Positions 7,762-10,960 of a stretch of 10,960 nt of DNA are shown one piece after another. Each line of letters begins with the position of its first letter. The stretch's first letter is position 1. The notes below the pieces were generated by a model. The model saw nothing but the letters and a program-made list of their open reading frames with translations. It made no database searches and was not told where the DNA came from. The translations under genes were made by a program, and so were the position numbers. The DNA is taken from NCBI GenBank assembly GCA_017885225.1, contig JAFNGM010000214.1, positions 653 through 11,612 of the forward strand, in the 5' to 3' direction. The DNA comes from Syntrophaceae bacterium. Its GTDB lineage: Bacteria > Desulfobacterota > Syntrophia > Syntrophales > UBA2185.

Positions 7762-9126
7762 ATGCGTAAAACGATACTTATTGTAGATGATGAAAAGAGT
7801 ATTTGTCTGTCTCTGGGATCTATTCTTGTTGATGAGGGATATGAAATCTTTTCTGCAGGCAGTGGTGAAGAGGCCATTAAGATTATTGAAGAAGATCCTC
7901 CCAGCCTTGTGCTCCTCGATATATGGCTTCCGGGAGTTGACGGTATAGAAACGCTTAAGATGATTAAATCGCGATACCCACAGATTCGGGTAATCATGAT
8001 ATCCGGTCATGGAACTATCGAAACAGCGGTCAAGTCTACGAAACTTGGAGCTTTTGATTTTTTTGAAAAACCCCTGTCCATGGAAAAAGTAATTCTTGTT
8101 GTCAATCATGTCTTTGAATTGATTCAGTTAGAAGAGGAAAATAAGTTACTGAAACAGAAAATCAGCCAGGACTACGAGCTGACAGGGAATAGCTTACCGA
8201 TTACCGAATTGAAAGAGATGATCAGCATAGTTGCTCCTACAAATGCGTGGATTCTGATCATGGGTGAAAATGGTACAGGCAAGGAACTTGTTGCCCGGTC
8301 CATACACAAACAGAGCAGGAGGGCATTTAAGCCTTTTGTGGAAGTTAATTGTGCAGCCATACCGGAAGATCTCATAGAGAGCGAACTGTTCGGTCATGAG
8401 AAGGGTTCCTTTACTGGTGCAACCGAAAAAAAGAGGGGGAAATTTGATTTGGCCCATGAAGGGACGCTCTTTCTTGATGAGGTGGCTGACATGAGTTTGA
8501 AGGCCCAAGCAAAGATTCTGAGGATTCTGCAGGAGAAAAAGTTTGAAAGGGTAGGGGGAAACACCCTTATTCCCACGGATGTCAGGGTTCTCGCCGCTAC
8601 AAATAAGGATCTCGAACAGGAGATGGAGGCAGGGAGATTCAGACAAGATCTCTATTACAGATTGAATGTCATTCCTCTTAGAGTTCCCCCTTTAAGAGAG
8701 AGGAAGGAAGATATCCCTGTATTGGTAAATTGGTTTTTAAAAGAATTGACCATAAAGGAACATGAAGAGGAAAAAGCAATCACAAACGATGCCGTGGGCA
8801 AATTGATGGACCATGATTGGCCAGGCAATGTGAGGGAGTTAAAGAACTTTATTGAACGGCTTGTCATCATGATTCCGCAGCATACCATTACCGCAAAAGA
8901 CATTCCTGCGTTAACTGGAAACCAGCAAAAGTATGATATTCCTGCGCCCTGGTTGACATCAGACTCTTTCAGAAATGCGAAGATGGAGTTTGAAAAAAAA
9001 TTTATAATGAAAAAATTGCAGGAGTTTGAGGGTAACGTCTCAAAGACGGCGGAGGCCATTGGTTTGGAACGAAGTAATCTCCATAGAAAAATAAAGAGAT
9101 ACGGTCTCGATGATATTTTAAAATAG
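7762..9126 (+). CDS. NtrX/NtrC-type sigma-54-dependent response regulator
   Basis: From ATG 7762 the product is 454 residues. The receiver domain (about 1-120) has D9/D10, phospho-acceptor D53 (LLDIWLPGVDG), S81 and K103. The AAA+ sigma-54 activator domain (about 140-370) has Walker A GENGTGKE (168-175), the sigma-54 contact loop as GSFTGA (215-220), Walker B LFLDE (236-240) and the RFRQDLYYRLN arginine-finger segment (292-302). A C-terminal Fis-type helix-turn-helix lies at about 424-446 (NVSKTAEAIGLERSNLHRKI). It should be phosphorylated by the kinase upstream and activate RpoN promoters. An ATG at 7681 is in frame but would add 27 residues before the receiver, with no family match, so 7762 is preferred; no clear Shine-Dalgarno settles this. 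The GS rather than GA in the loop is a conservative variant seen in NtrX-like proteins as I recall them. Confidence 0.93.
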   Translation: MRKTILIVDDEKSICLSLGSILVDEGYEIFSAGSGEEAIKIIEEDPPSLVLLDIWLPGVDGIETLKMIKSRYPQIRVIMISGHGTIETAVKSTKLGAFDFFEKPLSMEKVILVVNHVFELIQLEEENKLLKQKISQDYELTGNSLPITELKEMISIVAPTNAWILIMGENGTGKELVARSIHKQSRRAFKPFVEVNCAAIPEDLIESELFGHEKGSFTGATEKKRGKFDLAHEGTLFLDEVADMSLKAQAKILRILQEKKFERVGGNTLIPTDVRVLAATNKDLEQEMEAGRFRQDLYYRLNVIPLRVPPLRERKEDIPVLVNWFLKELTIKEHEEEKAITNDAVGKLMDHDWPGNVRELKNFIERLVIMIPQHTITAKDIPALTGNQQKYDIPAPWLTSDSFRNAKMEFEKKFIMKKLQEFEGNVSKTAEAIGLERSNLHRKIKRYGLDDILK

Positions 9127-9148
9127 GCATACCTGATTTCTGGACAGG

Positions 9149-9178
9149 AAAAGCCGTCCTTGTTGTTGATCGGTTTTT
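9149..9178 (+). terminator. Possible intrinsic terminator after the two-component genes
   Basis: AAAAGCCG (9149-9156) can pair with CGGTTTTT (9171-9178), including one G-U, around a 14-nt loop, about 23 nt after the regulator stop. The T run lies within the stem and the stem is weak, so this is a modest candidate. Confidence 0.35.
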
Positions 9179-9219
9179 GTTTAATCTATTTTTAAAAAAG
9201 AGTTGACGACTCAATGTTC

Positions 9220-9306
9220 AGGGTTCAAGGGGTCGAGGATTCCAGGATTCGAGCGGAGAAAAGAAGAGAAGATGTTGTTCTTGATCACTTGAATCCTTGA
9301 ACCCCC
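9220..9306. repeat. Inverted-repeat element, copy 2 (gene-less)
   Basis: The left arm (about 9220-9254) carries GGGTTCAAGGGGTCGAGG, then ATTCCAGGATTCGAG with one extra repeat unit. The right arm (about 9286-9306) is CACTTGAATCCTTGAACCC followed by CC. About 31 nt of purine-rich DNA separates the arms, with no reading frame. Both arms contain exact 19-nt matches to the corresponding arms of the element at 4669-4815. It looks like a non-autonomous or collapsed form of the same element and could fold into a hairpin in RNA from either strand. It sits between two convergent transcription units. Confidence 0.8.
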
Positions 9307-9308
9307 AA

Positions 9309-9330
9309 GCCATCGGCTTCAGCCGGTGGC
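9309..9330. repeat. Strong GC-rich hairpin beside the repeat element
   Basis: GCCATCGGC (9309-9317) pairs with GCCGGTGGC (9322-9330) through nine pairs including one T-G, closed by a TTCA loop. It begins three bases after the right repeat arm and ends 11 bases from the stop of the minus-strand membrane gene. No T run follows on either strand, so it is not a standard terminator, although it could still protect or end the minus-strand message. The shape also recalls REP or IS200/IS605-end hairpins; no transposase is nearby. Confidence 0.6.
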
Positions 9331-9341
9331 ACTTAGCTTCT

Positions 9342-10304
9342 TTACTGTTTCAAATCGGCAAAAGAAAACTTGTTGAAGGGCAAAAACAGCAGGCCCAGCA
9401 CGATTACGATTCCTATAGAAACAAAGTGAAAAATGACCGAAAAGGTAAAGGCGTCCGTTTTCGGAATGCCGAATAGAGAAAGTCCCAGGATACATGAATA
9501 ATGCCAATTTCCGACAAAACCAGGCGCGGTGGGAATTGTTATCCCTATCATGAGAATAATCATTACGACAAAAGGAGCTGCAAACGGGAGCGTAAATCCG
9601 AACGCCAAAAACATAAAATAGATTGCCGCTGCATCAATCAGCCATATTAACGCGGAGAGAACGGTGAGGAGTATAAGGAGTTTCACATCGGTAATTATTT
9701 TGAATCCGTCAATAAACTGATGAAAAAGATGGTTAAGCTTTACCATGTATTTATCAGGAAGTTTTTTGAAAAGGGAATTCAATGCACTGAGAGATACGTC
9801 TCTTTTCAAAATCATGAAAATCATGGTAGTGAATATACATAGAGTAATCAAGAATAATATGGTTCCCGTGAGTATCAGCCATGGGGGGAGTGGTGTAAAG
9901 AATAATGCGAATACAAAAATAAATAATATGGTGAGGCAATCGAAGACGCGTTCCACCAAGACGCTGCCAATAGCAGCAGTCATCCTTATCTGGCTTTTGT
10001 TTGTGATCAGGTAAGGACGGGCCAACTCGCCAAGCCGTGCAGGGATTGCCACGATAGCAAGAAACCCAACGCTCGTCACGGAAAAAAGGGAAAGCTGGTC
10101 AACTTTTTCCAAGGGGCTGAGTATGACTCCCCAGCGCCAGGATCTTAAGGCCTGCATCAAAATCAATGCTATCAACACAGCGATGACATAACCATATTGG
10201 ATGTTTTTGAATCCGTCAGCAACATCCTGAAAATTTATTCCGCGGACAGACAGGTAAACAAGAAGAGCCCCGAAGAAAATTCCCACCACCATTTTTTTTT
10301 TCAT
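9342..10304 (-). CDS. LPG-synthase-TM / flippase-like integral membrane protein
   Basis: The product is 320 residues and very hydrophobic, with about eight membrane segments (roughly 4-20, 37-56, 71-93, 110-136, 142-166, 209-237, 241-264 and 287-309). The motif IPARLGELARPYLI near 87-100 and the segment TIPTAPGFVGNWHY near 256-269 are characteristic of the family formerly called UPF0104 (lysylphosphatidylglycerol synthase transmembrane region, PF03706-type). Members lacking the soluble transferase domain, as here, are linked to lipid or glycolipid transport or modification, including hopanoid-related HpnL; the substrate here is unknown. ATG 10304 is chosen over the adjacent GTG 10307 because AGG (10313-10311) lies six bases before it. 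Ten adenines in a row follow the start codon (10301-10292). It is convergent with the regulator gene. Confidence 0.85.
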   Translation of the reverse strand: MKKKMVVGIFFGALLVYLSVRGINFQDVADGFKNIQYGYVIAVLIALILMQALRSWRWGVILSPLEKVDQLSLFSVTSVGFLAIVAIPARLGELARPYLITNKSQIRMTAAIGSVLVERVFDCLTILFIFVFALFFTPLPPWLILTGTILFLITLCIFTTMIFMILKRDVSLSALNSLFKKLPDKYMVKLNHLFHQFIDGFKIITDVKLLILLTVLSALIWLIDAAAIYFMFLAFGFTLPFAAPFVVMIILMIGITIPTAPGFVGNWHYSCILGLSLFGIPKTDAFTFSVIFHFVSIGIVIVLGLLFLPFNKFSFADLKQ

Positions 10305-10472
10305 CACGGACCTGCCAACAGATAAAAAAGCCCTTCGAAAAGCTGCACGTCACGTTTCGGAGACAAATGATGCGACGTAGCAATTATATAAAATTTATCA
10401 ACGGCAAAAAGACTTCCCCCTTTGTCGATATGACTTTTAAAGTTCATAAAAATAATTTTGCTTTCACCGCCT
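10305..10472 (-). other. Spacer between the two minus-strand genes
   Basis: These 168 bases hold no gene I can support. A plus-strand frame starting at 10367 runs back through the lipoprotein gene and has no protein-like features. ACTTTTAAAGT at about 10431-10441 is a small palindrome. No clear terminator or promoter was recognised. Confidence 0.4.
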
Positions 10473-10874
10473 TCATTTTTTCGCCAGATTTTCGCTTATT
10501 TTGTCATGCAAGAGCTGGGATGAAAGTTTATTGCCCACAAGACCTACGCGTATGGCAACGCTCGTGACATTTTTTGCCTTGTAATGAATGGCGAAGTTAA
10601 CTTTTTCACTCTCGATCATGGCAGAAATAGTCCCTGTACCGAGTTCCTTTATGGGGTCAACATCGACACCGCGCATATCCGCTATTGTTTTCTCGCACGC
10701 AGACCAGACAGTATCAAAAGGGGAGTAGTAATCTGTTTTTAACTCCCCATTGATGTAGTAATACGTTCCGGAAGTTGCACTGACAACGGCGCCGCCCACA
10801 ACGAGAGGCGCACACCCCGATATGAGGAAAGCGCCGAGGATTAACACCAGCAACCAACTCTTTTGTCTGCTCAT
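10473..10874 (-). CDS. DUF3568 family lipoprotein
   Basis: The product is 133 residues. The N-terminus is a classical lipoprotein signal: MSRQK, a hydrophobic core (7-18), and the lipobox LISGC with the lipidated cysteine at 21; the following residues are APL, so outer-membrane sorting is plausible. The rest (GGAVVSATSGTYYYINGELKTDYYSPFDTVWSACEKTIADM, then an IRVGLVGNKLSSQLLHDKI tail) fits DUF3568, a small family of unknown function. The usual DUF3568 run of residues around TYxYxxGxLxxxYxxxxxxxW is clear. The start is supported by AAAGGAG at 10886-10880, five bases before the ATG. It follows another minus-strand reading frame by 20 nt and precedes the membrane gene by 168 nt. No function can be stated beyond envelope localisation. 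Confidence 0.85.
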   Translation of the reverse strand: MSRQKSWLLVLILGAFLISGCAPLVVGGAVVSATSGTYYYINGELKTDYYSPFDTVWSACEKTIADMRGVDVDPIKELGTGTISAMIESEKVNFAIHYKAKNVTSVAIRVGLVGNKLSSQLLHDKISENLAKK

Positions 10875-10894
10875 AATTTCTCCTTTCCAGTCAA

Positions 10895-10960
10895 TTATTT
10901 CCCTTTTTGTTCTTCTGACTCATCGGTTTTTTCTTCTTTATAATTTTTCGCGAGTTCCTT
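10895..10960 (-). CDS. C-terminal tail of an unidentified protein, cut by the window end
   Basis: Read on the minus strand, 21 codons are open from the window edge to TAA at 10897-10895. They give a very charged, Lys/Glu-rich tail (KELAKNYKEEK near the edge, then acidic and Lys residues). The stop is 20 nt before the ATG of the DUF3568 lipoprotein, which suits an operon partner. One other minus frame is also open across this short stretch and ends at a TGA at 10892-10890, so the frame choice is not certain. No family can be recognised. Confidence 0.4.
   Translation of the reverse strand, partial: KELAKNYKEEKTDESEEQKGK

Noticed and set aside
8194..8646. 150-codon minus-strand frame inside the response regulator gene
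   Set aside because: It lies antisense to the conserved AAA+ domain, and long antisense frames there are a by-product of the sense codon use.
10367..10567. 66-codon plus-strand frame in the spacer between the minus-strand genes
   Set aside because: About half of it lies antisense to the DUF3568 lipoprotein, and its product shows no domain, signal or plausible ribosome site.

Overview
The window is about 11 kb of chromosomal, mostly housekeeping DNA from a Gram-negative bacterium with an outer membrane (lpxC, lipobox lipoprotein, secreted small protein). Base composition looks moderately AT-rich, and start codons are mixed (ATG, GTG, TTG). The gene set is a YebC-RuvCAB cluster with QueH, then LpxC, then a DUF4390 protein with an NtrY/NtrX-like two-component pair and a DUF3568 lipoprotein. 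This fits Desulfobacterota (former Deltaproteobacteria) best. That placement is inferred from gene content and protein style, not from a search.

Layout. Positions 1-2699 hold a compact plus-strand cluster: the 3' part of a YebC/TACO1 gene, ruvC, ruvA and ruvB, which together make the Holliday-junction branch-migration and resolution machine. queH (epoxyqueuosine reductase, tRNA modification) follows at 2784/2793-3338. After a 252-nt gap comes lpxC (3591-4523), the committed step of lipid A synthesis. The 4524-4870 gap holds a degraded mobile-type element: two inverted repeat arms around a 13-codon remnant that resembles the start of a four-helix-bundle (23S rRNA intervening-sequence, S23-type) protein gene. 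From 4871 to 9126 a secreted DUF4390 protein, a large membrane histidine kinase and a sigma-54-type response regulator form one apparent transcription unit.

Positions 9127-9341 hold a possible terminator, a second, gene-less copy of the inverted-repeat element and a strong hairpin. Beyond it the genes lie on the minus strand: an LPG-synthase-TM/flippase-like membrane protein (9342-10304), a DUF3568 lipoprotein (10473-10874) and the tail of another reading frame running off the window end (10895-10960).

How the genes work together: RuvC, RuvA and RuvB form one complex. The kinase and regulator form a phosphorelay that probably drives sigma-54 promoters elsewhere, with the DUF4390 protein as a likely envelope partner. 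I see no CRISPR array, RNA gene, toxin-antitoxin pair or defence island. The main unexplained signal is the dispersed GGATTCRAG-type inverted-repeat element, present twice about 4.5 kb apart.
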